Below are positions 50,630 to 61,519 of a DNA stretch of 64,000 nucleotides, piece after piece (position 1 is the stretch's first letter; every line of letters begins with the position of its first letter). Below the pieces are notes generated by a model. That model was not told the origin of the DNA, made no database searches, and saw only the letters and a list, made by a program, of their open reading frames with translations. This DNA is from DATFQE01 sp963733845. GTDB lineage: Bacteria; Actinomycetota; Thermoleophilia; Gaiellales; Gaiellaceae. The translations under genes were made by a program, and so were the position numbers. The stretch spans positions 1 to 64,000 of the forward strand of contig CAVTEM010000004.1 in the NCBI GenBank assembly GCA_963733845.1, in the 5' to 3' direction.

Positions 50630-51285
50630 CGGGCGACGAGCTCGAGGTCGGCGGGCTCGGTGATCTTGACCAGCTTCGGGTCGCCCTCCACGACCCGCAC
50701 ACGCCCGCGGGCTGCCTCCACCAACGACGCGCAGTCCGTCGCGCCGGCCACGTCGCCGCCGAGTGCCGTCCTCAGCAGCGATGCCACGAAAGCCTGCGGA
50801 GTCTGAGCGGCGCGCAGGTCCTCACGCTCGAGCGTCTCGACCACCTCGTCCCCGCGGACGCGCTTGACCGTGTCCTGCACGGGTACGGCCGGGACGACGC
50901 CGTCCCAGCCCTCCGAGAGCGGCGCGAGCACGCGGCCGATCACCTCGTCGGTCACGAGCGGCCGGGCAGCGTCGTGGACGAGCACCACCGCGGCCTCCTC
51001 GGGCACCTCCGCGAGCGCGACCCGCACCGACTCCGCGCGCGTGTCCCCACCCGTCACCGTGCTCGAGACCTTCTCGCACGCGAGCTCCTCGGCCAGCAGG
51101 ATCGCGGGCTCCTCCCAGTCCGGCGGAGCAGCGATCACGATCCCCTCGATCCACTCGGAGTCGTTCAGCCGCTGGAGCGGCACGGCCAGCAGGACGCCTT
51201 CGCCGAGCGGTGCGAAGGCCTTGGGCCGGTCCAGGCCCAGCCGGTCGCCGCGGCCCGCAGCGGCGAGGACGGCCCAGACGCTCAT
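50617..51285 (-). CDS. ispD: 2-C-methyl-D-erythritol 4-phosphate cytidylyltransferase
   Basis: 222 residues. Nucleotide-binding WAVLAAAGRGDRLGLDRPKAF, TVTGGDTRAESVRVAL, VLVHDAARPLVTDEVI, and QTPQAF with TDCASLVE. Third step of the MEP pathway. It has its own TAAGCT box six bases before the ATG, just inside the end of repeat copy B, although it also follows carD on the same strand. Confidence 0.95.
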   Translation of the reverse strand: MSVWAVLAAAGRGDRLGLDRPKAFAPLGEGVLLAVPLQRLNDSEWIEGIVIAAPPDWEEPAILLAEELACEKVSSTVTGGDTRAESVRVALAEVPEEAAVVLVHDAARPLVTDEVIGRVLAPLSEGWDGVVPAVPVQDTVKRVRGDEVVETLEREDLRAAQTPQAFVASLLRTALGGDVAGATDCASLVEAARGRVRVVEGDPKLVKITEPADLELVARWLD

Positions 51286-51291
51286 GGCGCG

Positions 51292-51297
51292 AGCTTA
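51292..51297 (-). promoter_or_regulatory. -10 box of ispD (leaderless)
   Basis: TAAGCT on the minus strand, six bases before the ATG at 51285. The matching -35 region would fall inside repeat copy B. Confidence 0.5.
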
Positions 51298-51303
51298 GGC
51301 GCT

Positions 51304-51467
51304 AGGAGGGCTTGGTGGAACGTCGCTCGTCGCCGGGGTGCGATGGTCGTTCCGAGGCAAGGACGCAGGGAGCGTTCGTATCCGCAGCGATACGGGCGCG
51401 ACTGGGACGCGGCCTCGGGGCGAGCAGCGCGGCCCGGCGGCATAGCGATGTTTCGCCAAGTCCTCCT
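51304..51467 (-). repeat. Structured intergenic repeat, copy B
   Basis: 164 bp. Begins AGGAGGGCTTGGTGGAACGT and ends GTTTCGCCAAGTCCTCCT on the plus strand; the ends pair over about 20 bases. Inside is a perfect hairpin CGTATCCGCAGCGATACG. On the minus strand it starts right at the carD stop and ends before the ispD promoter, so it is transcribed with carD. Compared with copy A the outer stem changes by several bases but keeps most pairs. Confidence 0.8.
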
Positions 51468-52007
51468 CTAGGAAACGCCGACCGCGGTCTTCTTCTTGGA
51501 GCCGGAGGCGGCGGGCTCGGTGCTGCCGCTTTCGGCGAGCACGTCGTCGAGCCAGACGGCCGTCTCCTCCTCGTCCATGCCCTTGGCGTACATGAGCTCG
51601 CTGACGAGGATCTTCTTCGCCTTGACGAACATCTGCTTCTCGCCGGTGGAGAGGCCCTTCTCGTGGTCGCGCAGGGAGAGGTTCCGCACGACCTCGGCGA
51701 GCTCGAAGATGTCGCCGGTCTTCATCTTGTCCCGGTTGTGCTTGAAGCGGCGGTTCCAGTTCTTCGGCATCGTCGTGCCGTCACCGGTCAGGGACTGCAG
51801 GACCTTCTCGACGGTCTTCTCGTCGATGACCTTGCGCAGGCCGACCTTCTCCACGTTCTCGCTGGGCACATTCACTGTCATGTCGTTGTGAAGGATCTGG
51901 ATCGTGAGGTACTCACGCTTTTCACCGAGAACCTCACGGGACTCCTTCTTCACGACGGTGCCTGCGCCGTGATGTGGATAGACGACCTTATCGCCGACTT
52001 TGTACAA
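51468..52007 (-). CDS. carD: CarD-family transcription factor
   Basis: 179 residues from TTG 52007, eight bases after a GGAGG site. N-terminal RNA-polymerase-binding domain (YKVGDKVVYPHHGAGTVVKK, EKREYLTIQILHNDMTVNVP) and C-terminal DNA-binding helices (PKNWNRRFKHNRDKM, with the Trp that opens promoters; GLSTGEKQMFVKAKKILVSE), then an acidic/lysine tail. It stabilises open complexes at rRNA and other promoters. The leader of about 70 bases holds a strong hairpin. Confidence 0.95.
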   Translation of the reverse strand: MYKVGDKVVYPHHGAGTVVKKESREVLGEKREYLTIQILHNDMTVNVPSENVEKVGLRKVIDEKTVEKVLQSLTGDGTTMPKNWNRRFKHNRDKMKTGDIFELAEVVRNLSLRDHEKGLSTGEKQMFVKAKKILVSELMYAKGMDEEETAVWLDDVLAESGSTEPAASGSKKKTAVGVS

Positions 52008-52044
52008 GCCTCGAACCTCCCCGTTTCGTCGCTCTTCGCCAATG

Positions 52045-52071
52045 CGCCGGCGGGTGACCGATCCGCCGGCG
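52045..52071 (-). promoter_or_regulatory. 5'-UTR hairpin of carD
   Basis: CGCCGGCGG-9-CCGCCGGCG, a perfect 9-bp GC-only stem in the carD leader, 37 bases before the TTG start. It may control translation or mRNA stability. Confidence 0.55.
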
Positions 52072-52081
52072 TGAGGCAGCA

Positions 52082-52090
52082 AGTATAGCA
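52082..52090 (-). promoter_or_regulatory. Extended -10 promoter of carD
   Basis: TGCTATACT on the minus strand is a strong extended -10 (TGn plus TATACT). No good -35 lies 17 bases upstream, as expected for extended -10 promoters. It predicts a leader of roughly 70 bases. Confidence 0.65.
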
Positions 52091-52149
52091 AAAAGCGTAT
52101 GTTTCCAGGGATTTTGGGCGTTGCGGGAAAACCCCTGCTCAGCGGCGCC

Positions 52150-53511
52150 TTAGGCCGCCTCCCGCGCAGCCTCCGCGAGTGCGGCGCCGAGCGCCCGCCG
52201 GAGCGTGTCGGCCTCGACAACACGGACGCCCTTCGCGGCGGCCGTCTCGGTGGGTGCGACGACGGTGCGGATCCCGAGCTTCGCGCACTCCTCGAGCCGG
52301 CGGCGGGTCTGCGCCGCGGCGCGCAGACGGCCGGTGAGGCCGATCTCCCCGAAGACCGCGGTCGCAGGCTGGAGCGGAGCGCTCCGGGCCGCGGAGGCGA
52401 TCGCCAGCGCGACCGCGAGGTCGGCGCCCGGCTCGTCGATCCGGACGCCGCCGGCGACGTTGACGAAGACATCGGCCTGGGCGAGCGGCACGCGCGCGTG
52501 GCGGGTCAGCACGGCGACGATCATCGCCAGGCGCTTGGGGTCGACCCCCGTCGCGACACGCCGGGGCATCGCGAGGTCGGTCGGCGCGACGAGCGCCTGC
52601 ACCTCGAGCAGCAGCGGCCTCGTCCCCTCGAGCGCGCAGGCGACCGCGGAGCCGGCCTCGCCGTCGACGGTACGGCCGAAGACCTCGGACGGGTTCGGCA
52701 CCGCGACGAGCCCGGCGCCGGTCATCTCGAAGACGCCCAGCTCGTTGGTCGAGCCGAAGCGGTTCTTGGAGGCGCGCAGGACGCGGTGCGCGTGGTAGCG
52801 CTCGCCCTCGAACTGGAGCACACAGTCGACGAGGTGCTCGAGCACGCGCGGGCCGGCGACCGAGCCGTCCTTGGTCACGTGCCCGACCAGCAGCATGGCG
52901 ACGCCGTTCTCCTTGCCGACCCGGAGCAGGCGTGCGGCCGCCTCGCGCACCTGGCCGACCGAGCCGGGTGCGGAGCCGACGTCGCTCGACCAGAGGGTCT
53001 GCACCGAGTCGATCACGCAGACGTCGGGCCGCTCGCGTTCGAGGGTCGCGCAGATGGTCTCGAGCGAGGTCTCCGCGAGGATCTCCACCCCGGCCGCCCC
53101 GCCCAGGCGCTCGGCGCGAAGCTTGACCTGCGCCGCGGACTCCTCGCCCGTCACGAGCAGCGCGCGGCGCTCGCGCGAGATCGAGGCGAGCGCCATCAGC
53201 AGCAAGGTGGACTTGCCGACACCGGGCTCACCCGCGACCAGGACGAGCGACGCAGGGACGATCCCGCCGCCCAGGACCCGGTCGAGCTCGGTCAGGCCGG
53301 TGGGGATGCGGGCGGCCGCCTCGATCTCGACCTCGTCGAGGCGGAGCGGCGTCCGGGCGGTTCCCGTCGAGCCACGGGAAGCCGGAGCCTGGGCCGGAAG
53401 CGCTTCCTCGACGAGCGTCCCGAACGAGCCGCAGCCCGGGCACTTGCCGAGCCAGCGCGCGGTGGACTGACCGCACTCGGTGCACGCGAACTTGACGGAC
53501 GTCTTCGCCAC
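52150..53511 (-). CDS. radA: DNA repair protein RadA
   Basis: 453 residues. N-terminal zinc finger CTECGQSTARWLGKCPGC, RecA-like ATPase with Walker A AGEPGVGKSTLL, the KNRFG motif (RASKNRFGSTNEL) and a C-terminal Lon-like domain (DVFVNVAGGVRIDEPGADLA). It drives branch migration in recombination. TAGGAT lies six bases before GTG 53511. Confidence 0.96.
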   Translation of the reverse strand: MAKTSVKFACTECGQSTARWLGKCPGCGSFGTLVEEALPAQAPASRGSTGTARTPLRLDEVEIEAAARIPTGLTELDRVLGGGIVPASLVLVAGEPGVGKSTLLLMALASISRERRALLVTGEESAAQVKLRAERLGGAAGVEILAETSLETICATLERERPDVCVIDSVQTLWSSDVGSAPGSVGQVREAAARLLRVGKENGVAMLLVGHVTKDGSVAGPRVLEHLVDCVLQFEGERYHAHRVLRASKNRFGSTNELGVFEMTGAGLVAVPNPSEVFGRTVDGEAGSAVACALEGTRPLLLEVQALVAPTDLAMPRRVATGVDPKRLAMIVAVLTRHARVPLAQADVFVNVAGGVRIDEPGADLAVALAIASAARSAPLQPATAVFGEIGLTGRLRAAAQTRRRLEECAKLGIRTVVAPTETAAAKGVRVVEADTLRRALGAALAEAAREAA

Positions 53512-53517
53512 ACGGCC

Positions 53518-53523
53518 ATCCTA
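53518..53523 (-). promoter_or_regulatory. -10 box of radA (leaderless)
   Basis: TAGGAT on the minus strand, six bases before the GTG at 53511. Confidence 0.5.
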
Positions 53524-53573
53524 GGAACCAGGTCCGACGGCGCCTGTGTCAGCTCTGTGCCTTTTTGTGATGC

Positions 53574-54494
53574 CTAGGACGCGTAGCGTTCCCAGTGGTC
53601 GTAGCGGCGGGCCACGGTCATCCCGGCGCGCTCGTAGAGCTGCACGGCACCCGTCGGATTGGAGCCGTCGACGCCGAGGCCGGCGCGCGGCTTCCCCCGG
53701 GCGCGGAGCTCGCGGAAGGCGTGCAGCAGCAAGGCGCGGCCGAGCCCTCGGCGCCGCCACGGCCGTCGGACGCCGAGCACGCTGATCCAGCCGAGCGTCT
53801 CGTCCCCGCCGCGCTCGGGACGGGCGATCACGATCCCCGCGAGCTGGTCGCCGTCCTCGGCGAGGAACAGAAGCTCCGGGTCGAACGTCTGCCCAAAGGT
53901 CCAGTGCCGCCACTCGTCGTAGCTGAGCCGCTCGTGGTCGAGCTGGTCGGCGAACGTCTCCTCCTGCACCTCGTAGACGCTGCGATCGTCCTCCCCCGGC
54001 CGGAACGTGCGGACGGCGATGCCGCCGGGCCACTCGGGAGCCGCCGGCACCGAGGCGAGGTCGGCCTCCATCCGGAACGAGTGCCGGACGACGCGGTAGC
54101 CGCGCGCCCGGAAGAGCTCGGCGAGCTTCGTGTCCTCCTCGGCCACGTACGCCTTGAGGCGGCCGTCCGCGGCCAGGTGCGCGAGCGCACGTTGCTCGAG
54201 CTCGTCCACGACCGCAGCGCCGGCACCCTCCGGCGCGCCTGGGCGGGTGTGGATGTCGAGCCAGACGAGCCGTCCCTCGTTCGACGGATCGGAGAGGTCG
54301 CCGTAGGCGGCGATCGAGCCGTCGGCGGCCTCCGCGACCACGACGTCCGTGTCGAGGTCGAAGTCGGGCGCCTCGAACCAGAGCCGGAGCTCGGCCTCGC
54401 TCATCTCGCCACTGCCGTGCAGCGACTGGCTCAGCTCGTTCATCGTCGCGACGATCGCCGGCACGTCGGCCATGGTTGGAGCGCGGAGCTTCAC
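53574..54494 (-). CDS. Two-domain GNAT acetyltransferase, mycothiol-synthase-like
   Basis: 306 residues with two GNAT domains in tandem. The second is complete, with LGWISVLGVRRPWRRRGLGR as the acetyl-CoA loop and GVDGSNPTGAVQLYERAGM at the end; the first (IAAYGDLSDPSNEGRLVWLD, GAGAAVVDELEQRALAHL) is degenerate. The layout matches MshD, which acetylates Cys-GlcN-Ins to mycothiol, but other two-domain GNATs share it. GTG start overlaps the EamA stop. Confidence 0.78.
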   Translation of the reverse strand: MKLRAPTMADVPAIVATMNELSQSLHGSGEMSEAELRLWFEAPDFDLDTDVVVAEAADGSIAAYGDLSDPSNEGRLVWLDIHTRPGAPEGAGAAVVDELEQRALAHLAADGRLKAYVAEEDTKLAELFRARGYRVVRHSFRMEADLASVPAAPEWPGGIAVRTFRPGEDDRSVYEVQEETFADQLDHERLSYDEWRHWTFGQTFDPELLFLAEDGDQLAGIVIARPERGGDETLGWISVLGVRRPWRRRGLGRALLLHAFRELRARGKPRAGLGVDGSNPTGAVQLYERAGMTVARRYDHWERYAS

Positions 54495-55399
54495 GCGCCC
54501 TCCGGAACGGGCTCGGGCACGCGCGCCCGCCGGCCGAACGAGGCGATCAGCAGGCCGGCGAGGATCGCGCCCGCGCCCACCAGCTGCAGCGGCGACGGAT
54601 CCTCGCCCAGGATGATCGCCGCAAGCGCAACCGAGGCCACGGGCTGCAGGGTAAGGAGTACGGAGGTCACGACGACGGGCAGGCGGGGTAATGACACCGT
54701 GATCAACAGCCACCCGAAGACCTGCGCGCTCAGCGCGAGCGCGATCAGCCAGAACTGCGCCTCGAGTCCCGGGAGCAGGTCGAGGTCGCCCGCGACGAGC
54801 CCGAATGGGAGCACGAGCACGGCGGTCGCGAGCGTGGCGTCGAAGAGCGGCCCGGCGACGCGGCGCTGGCCGCCCGCTCCGTGCCTGAGCGTGAGCAGGA
54901 AGCCCGAGTACGCGAGGGCCGTGAGCAGGCCGTACAGCGTCCCGAGCGCGGGGTCGTCGCCGTAGGCGCCGTCCTCGAGCACGCCCGAGATCAACACGAT
55001 CCCGACGAGCGCGACGGGGATCGCGAGCAGCGAGCTCCGCGACGGCTTCTCCCGCAGCAGCACCCAGGCCAGCAGGCCGACCAGCACGACCTGCGTGTTG
55101 CCGAGCACCGTCGCCAGCCCGGCACCGACCGCCTCGATCGAGTGGTGCCAGAGCAGGAGGTCGGCGGCGAAGAAAGCGCCGGCGAGCCAGCCGGCCCTTC
55201 TCAGGTCGCGCGTGCGCGGGCCGAGTCGCTGCTCCTCGACGCGGACGAACAGCCACAGCGCGGGTAGCGCGTAGGCGCAGCGGAAGAACGCGCCGGTCGA
55301 CGGCGAGACCTCGGAGAGCCGGTAGAGGATGCCCGAGAAGGCGATCGCGACCGCGCCTGCGAGCGCCGCCCTGGCGGGGTGGTCGAGGAGGGCGCGCAC
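54491..55399 (-). CDS. EamA-family (DMT) exporter
   Basis: 302 residues, ten helices in two five-helix EamA repeats (for example AGAVAIAFSGILYRLSEVSP, TVLGNTQVVLVGLLAWVLLR and, in repeat two, LPVVVTSVLLTLQPVASVAL). A metabolite exporter of the RhaT/RhtA superfamily; substrate unknown. Coupled to the acetyltransferase downstream. TAGCCT lies six bases before GTG 55399. Confidence 0.88.
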   Translation of the reverse strand: MRALLDHPARAALAGAVAIAFSGILYRLSEVSPSTGAFFRCAYALPALWLFVRVEEQRLGPRTRDLRRAGWLAGAFFAADLLLWHHSIEAVGAGLATVLGNTQVVLVGLLAWVLLREKPSRSSLLAIPVALVGIVLISGVLEDGAYGDDPALGTLYGLLTALAYSGFLLTLRHGAGGQRRVAGPLFDATLATAVLVLPFGLVAGDLDLLPGLEAQFWLIALALSAQVFGWLLITVSLPRLPVVVTSVLLTLQPVASVALAAIILGEDPSPLQLVGAGAILAGLLIASFGRRARVPEPVPEGA

Positions 55400-55405
55400 C
55401 GCTCA

Positions 55406-55411
55406 AGGCTA
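55406..55411 (-). promoter_or_regulatory. -10 box of the EamA gene (leaderless)
   Basis: TAGCCT on the minus strand, six bases before the GTG at 55399. Confidence 0.45.
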
Positions 55412-55456
55412 TGCGCGGGCCGGAACCTCGCCGCGCCCGCAGGTGTAGTGACAACG

Positions 55457-56644
55457 ATGGCCCGGCTCGCCCTCGCAACCCTCGCTGTGCTCGTCCTCGC
55501 AACGTCCGGTGTGGCCGCACCCGAGCAGGCGAAGCTCTCGGCCGCGCTTCTGACGAGTCCGCGCGGCCTCGTCGCGGAGCGCCCCTGGAATGTGCTCGTC
55601 TCGGTGCGCGAACCCGGGCGGCCGCTGGCCGCGAAGTGGGTGACGGTCACGATCTCGGGCGAGCTGGGGACGCGGAACTTCCGCGCCGCGGCGACGAAGC
55701 GACCGGGACGGTTCCGCGCGCGCGTGACCTTCCCCGGCGGCGGAGCCTGGACGCTCGGCGTCCGCGCCGGCGCTCGCACGGCGAGGCTGGTGCCGGTGGA
55801 GGTCCGGGGCGCGGGCCCGCGGATCGCCGCTCCGTTCGGGCTGGTCGCGGCGGTCGAGCACGGCGACCTGATCGTCGTCGACCGCGAGGGCGGCGGCATC
55901 TACGAGCTCAACCTCCGTACGCGCGCGACGCGGCGCGTCGGCGGCGGGCTCGTCAGCCCGGGCTTTCTCAGCTTCGGTCCTGGCGGCTACCTCTACGTCT
56001 CCGACGAGCGCCGCGTCTGGCGTTACGAGCCGAACGGCGCCCTGACCCCGGTGGCGGGAAACGGCACGCGCGGGCTTGCAGGCGACGGCGGCCCGGCGAC
56101 GAACGCGCAGCTCGGCGGGCACGGCGACTTCGCCTTCGACGCGGCCGGGCGCCTGTACATCGCCGAGTACGACAACGGCGTCAGGATCGTGACCCCGGAC
56201 GGTCGCATCGACACGCTCGCGGGCAGCGGCCGCGAGGGCTACTCGGGCGACGGCGGGCCTGCCCGCGCCGCGGCCTTCGGCGCGCCGCACGGGCTGGACG
56301 CCCTCCCCGATGGGACCGTGCTGGTCGCCGACAGCCACAACGCCGTCATCCGCCGCATCGACGGCGCGACCCGGGTCGTGACCACGGTCGCCCGCGGCTT
56401 CGGGGCGCCCGTCGCGATCCACGGCCTGCCCGACGGCTCCTACTACGTTGTCGACGCCGGAGCGTCGAGCGTCCAGCGCGTCCACGCGGACGGGACGAGA
56501 ACGCCGTTCGGGTCGGGCCTGCAAACGCCGATCTCGATCGCCGTCGACGGTGCCGGCAACGTCTACGTCAGCGAGCTCGAGCGGCGCCGGATCCGCAAGA
56601 TCGACGTGCGCACCGGCAGAACGACCACCCTGCTCGGCCCTTAG
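55457..56644 (+). CDS. Secreted NHL-repeat beta-propeller protein
   Basis: 395 residues. Signal peptide ALATLAVLVLATSGVAAPEQ; an immunoglobulin-like N-domain to about residue 120 (NVLVSVREPGRPLAAKWVTV); then five or six NHL blades, e.g. GYLYVSDERRVWRYEPNG, GRLYIAEYDNGVRIVTPDG, GYSGDGGPARAAAFGAPHG, GSYYVVDAGASSVQRVHADG, NVYVSELERRRIRKIDVRTG. Probably binds or processes an extracellular ligand; no catalytic set was recognised. Convergent with clpC. Confidence 0.8.
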   Translation: MARLALATLAVLVLATSGVAAPEQAKLSAALLTSPRGLVAERPWNVLVSVREPGRPLAAKWVTVTISGELGTRNFRAAATKRPGRFRARVTFPGGGAWTLGVRAGARTARLVPVEVRGAGPRIAAPFGLVAAVEHGDLIVVDREGGGIYELNLRTRATRRVGGGLVSPGFLSFGPGGYLYVSDERRVWRYEPNGALTPVAGNGTRGLAGDGGPATNAQLGGHGDFAFDAAGRLYIAEYDNGVRIVTPDGRIDTLAGSGREGYSGDGGPARAAAFGAPHGLDALPDGTVLVADSHNAVIRRIDGATRVVTTVARGFGAPVAIHGLPDGSYYVVDAGASSVQRVHADGTRTPFGSGLQTPISIAVDGAGNVYVSELERRRIRKIDVRTGRTTTLLGP

Positions 56645-56698
56645 AGAGCTGCTCGGCCGCTTCCCGCAGACCGGGCCGATCTTCGCCTCGAGCGGGGC

Positions 56699-59239
<2,541 letters not shown>

Positions 59240-59324
59240 ACCCTCGACCCCCCTTTCTTTGACGCTGTGTCGAAGGTGCGGCTCATGTTAGCTCTTGCCT
59301 CCGAGGTCAGGCCTGGGGCCTTAC

Positions 59325-59348
59325 AACCTTTACTCGCCCGTAACCTTT
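59325..59348 (-). promoter_or_regulatory. Direct repeats upstream of clpC
   Basis: AACCTTT occurs at 59325-59331 and 59342-59348, start-to-start spacing 17 (AAAGGTT on the clpC sense strand). They lie about 90 bp before clpC and could bind a heat-shock type regulator. They do not match the CtsR or HrcA/CIRCE consensus. Confidence 0.35.
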
Positions 59349-59372
59349 CGGCATCCGGAGCCGTTTCGATGA

Positions 59373-59516
59373 GTGGTGGCTCGTATCGCAGCCCTCACGC
59401 TCCTCGTCCTGGGACAGTCCCTGGTGGCCGCGCTCGAGCCCGCGGTCGCCCTGATGCCCGCGTTCGTCGTCTTCCTGGCCGCCGGCACGATCATGGCCCG
59501 CCAGGCGCTCTCCTAG
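59373..59516 (+). CDS. Small two-helix membrane protein
   Basis: 47 residues from GTG 59373 (or the next GTG codon). Nearly all hydrophobic: ARIAALTLLVLGQSLVAAL, a short EPAV turn, LMPAFVVFLAAGTIMARQAL. No clear ribosome site. A strong hairpin starts 20 bases after the stop, which supports a real transcription unit. Function unknown. Confidence 0.45.
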   Translation: MVARIAALTLLVLGQSLVAALEPAVALMPAFVVFLAAGTIMARQALS

Positions 59517-59535
59517 CGCTCGGCTGCGGGCGCAG

Positions 59536-59564
59536 GGCTCGGAAGCCTGGGGGACTTCCGAGCC
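59536..59564. terminator. Strong hairpin between convergent genes
   Basis: GGCTCGGAAG-9-CTTCCGAGCC, a perfect 10-bp stem between the small membrane gene and the glycosylphosphotransferase gene. It would act for both directions; the flanks are only weakly T-rich. Confidence 0.65.
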
Positions 59565-59599
59565 GTCTGTGATGGTGGCCGGTAGACCCTCGGAGAGGG

Positions 59600-61075
59600 C
59601 TACTCGACCTGTCGAGAAGAACGGACGACCGCCAGCGCGGTCATGAGAGCGATTTTCACGTCGAGCCAGAGGCTCCAGTTCTCGATGTAGTAGTTGTCCC
59701 ACTCGACGCGGTCGGCGAGCGACGTCTTCCCTCGCAGGCCGTTGACCTGCGCCCAGCCGGTGATCCCGGCCTTGACGCGGTGCCGGTCGGTGTAGCGGTA
59801 GATGCTCTCCTCGAAGAGGCCGACGAACTCCGGGCGCTCCGGCCGCGGGCCGACGAGGCTCATCTCGCCCTTGACGACGTTGAGCAGCTGCGGCAGCTCG
59901 TCGAGCGACGTGCGCCGCAGGAAGGAGCCGACGCGCGTGCGCCGGTCCTCGCCGCCCTCCACGCCGCCGGGTGCGGTGTCTGGAGGAAGCTCGAATGCGG
60001 CGTCGGCGCCCGTCGGCGCTTCGCGCATCGAGCGGAACTTGAGCATCTCGAACGGCCGGCCGTCGCGGCCGACCCGGACCTGGCGGAAGAAGAGCGGCCG
60101 GCCGAGCGAGATCCAGATCGCGACGGCCGCTGCGGCCAGCACGGGCAGGACGAGCAGGAACGCGAGCGAGGCGGCCACACGGTCGACCGCGTACTTGACG
60201 GCGAACTGCCAGCCGCGCGGGTTCGCCGGGTGCGCCGAGACGAGCGGCAGGCCGCCGATGTGCTCGACGGTCACGCGGCCGTTCACGCGCTCGAACAGGC
60301 GCGGCACGAAGGAGACGCTCACTCCGTGCTCCTCGCAGCGGCGGGCGAGCCGCAGCAGCACCTCGTTCGGCGCCGTCGAGAAGGTGACGATCACCTGCTC
60401 GACGTCGTGCTCGACGATCACGTCGTCGAGGTCCCAGCTCGCGCCCAGGACCGGCACCGTGACCGCGCCGTCGAGCGCGTCCATCGGCTCCTTGTCCAGG
60501 AACCCGATCGGCTTGAGGCCCAGCTCCGGATGCGCCAGCAGCCGCTTCGCCAGGAGCCGGCCCACACGCCCGGCGCCGACGATCAGCGTCGGGCGCATCG
60601 CCTCTCCCTGCCGGCGCGCCCGCGCCTGCGACCAGTGCAGTGCGATCCGGCCGGCAACCACGTAGGCGGTCGCGAATGCCCACGGGCGGATCGTCTGCGG
60701 GGCCAGATCGACCGGCTCGCCGAAGAGCTCGCGCAGCGTCAGAACGGTCATGGCTGCAAGAGAGGTGGCAGCGACGACACCGCGGAGGTTCTCGAGCAGC
60801 TCGGGCCGGATCCGGGGCGCGTACAACCCCCGGAGCGCGAAGAAGAGCATCACGAGCCCGACGAAGGCGACGAGGCTGACCGTCGGCGGCGGCGCCACCC
60901 CGGCCGCCTGGGCGCCGATCGCGGCCGCGAGGCAGGCGACCGCGAGCATGGTCAGATCGACGATCGGGCGAGCGAGCTGCCACGAACGCCCCGGGCGTCG
61001 GCGCTCGACCCGCTCGAGGGCAGGGTACTCCGACACGGCCTCGAGGGCCTTGTTGACCGCAGTGGTTTGATCCAT
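59600..61075 (-). CDS. Polyprenyl glycosylphosphotransferase (exopolysaccharide initiating enzyme)
   Basis: 491 residues. Four N-terminal helices (residues 35-145), a Rossmann-like CoA-binding domain (LIVGAGRVGRLLAKRLLAHP), one more helix (ASLAFLLVLPVLAAAAVAIW), and the catalytic bacterial-sugar-transferase domain with FRQVRVGRDGRPFEMLKFRS, RTSLDELPQLLNVVKGEMSL and GPRPERPEF. It loads the first sugar phosphate onto undecaprenyl phosphate. Start of a polysaccharide locus. Confidence 0.93.
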   Translation of the reverse strand: MDQTTAVNKALEAVSEYPALERVERRRPGRSWQLARPIVDLTMLAVACLAAAIGAQAAGVAPPPTVSLVAFVGLVMLFFALRGLYAPRIRPELLENLRGVVAATSLAAMTVLTLRELFGEPVDLAPQTIRPWAFATAYVVAGRIALHWSQARARRQGEAMRPTLIVGAGRVGRLLAKRLLAHPELGLKPIGFLDKEPMDALDGAVTVPVLGASWDLDDVIVEHDVEQVIVTFSTAPNEVLLRLARRCEEHGVSVSFVPRLFERVNGRVTVEHIGGLPLVSAHPANPRGWQFAVKYAVDRVAASLAFLLVLPVLAAAAVAIWISLGRPLFFRQVRVGRDGRPFEMLKFRSMREAPTGADAAFELPPDTAPGGVEGGEDRRTRVGSFLRRTSLDELPQLLNVVKGEMSLVGPRPERPEFVGLFEESIYRYTDRHRVKAGITGWAQVNGLRGKTSLADRVEWDNYYIENWSLWLDVKIALMTALAVVRSSRQVE

Positions 61076-61086
61076 GGTCTACCCGG

Positions 61087-61377
61087 CTACGCCAGCGTGA
61101 GCGTCTCCTCGGAGGAGGGCTGCACCGACGGCTCTGGACGGCGCCGTCTCAGGCTGACGCCGATCAGGAGCAGAGGGCCGCCTCCGGCCATGAGTAGAGC
61201 TAGATCGAGACCGCTGAACGGCAAGCCGTCGTGATGGACGACCGGCTTGGGCCCAGTCTGGGCGACCGCGGTCGCAGTCTCAACTTTCTGTTCGTGCGGT
61301 GCTGCCGCCTGCCCCGCGCTAGGTGTGAGCAGAACCAGCGCCGCCGCAGCGAGGCAGATAATCCGCCTCCGACGCAT
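61087..61377 (-). CDS. LPFSG-type (sortase-like) surface protein
   Basis: 96 residues; ATG 61377 after GGAAGGAG. Signal peptide RIICLAAAALVLLTPSAGQA, a short linker of about 30 residues, then LPFSG followed by a helix (LDLALLMAGGGPLLLIGVSL) and RRRR, the layout of an LPXTG sorting signal, with about 20 further residues after the basic stretch. Such LPFTG/LPFSG-plus-LDLAL proteins are frequent in related actinobacteria. No sortase gene is in the window. Confidence 0.7.
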   Translation of the reverse strand: MRRRRIICLAAAALVLLTPSAGQAAAPHEQKVETATAVAQTGPKPVVHHDGLPFSGLDLALLMAGGGPLLLIGVSLRRRRPEPSVQPSSEETLTLA

Positions 61378-61506
61378 CGGTCTCCTTCCCCTGTTTGGTT
61401 GTCCAATCTTGCCGACGAAATAACGCCGCCGCAAGACCCAAAGATACGGGCTGAACGGACCTACGTTGCGACCTCTCCGAGGCCCACCGTCGCGGGTCGC
61501 CCAAGG

Positions 61507-61512
61507 TAGGCT
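61507..61512 (+). promoter_or_regulatory. -10 box of the epimerase gene (leaderless)
   Basis: TAGGCT, seven bases before the GTG at 61520. Confidence 0.45.
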
Positions 61513-61519
61513 CGCCGTC

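Noticed and set aside
53518..53573. CCTAGG-bounded segment between radA and the acetyltransferase as a mobile element
   Set aside because: CCTAGG occurs at both ends and CACAG/CTGTG pairs lie inside, but the segment is about 50 bp, has no second copy that I could find and includes the radA promoter.
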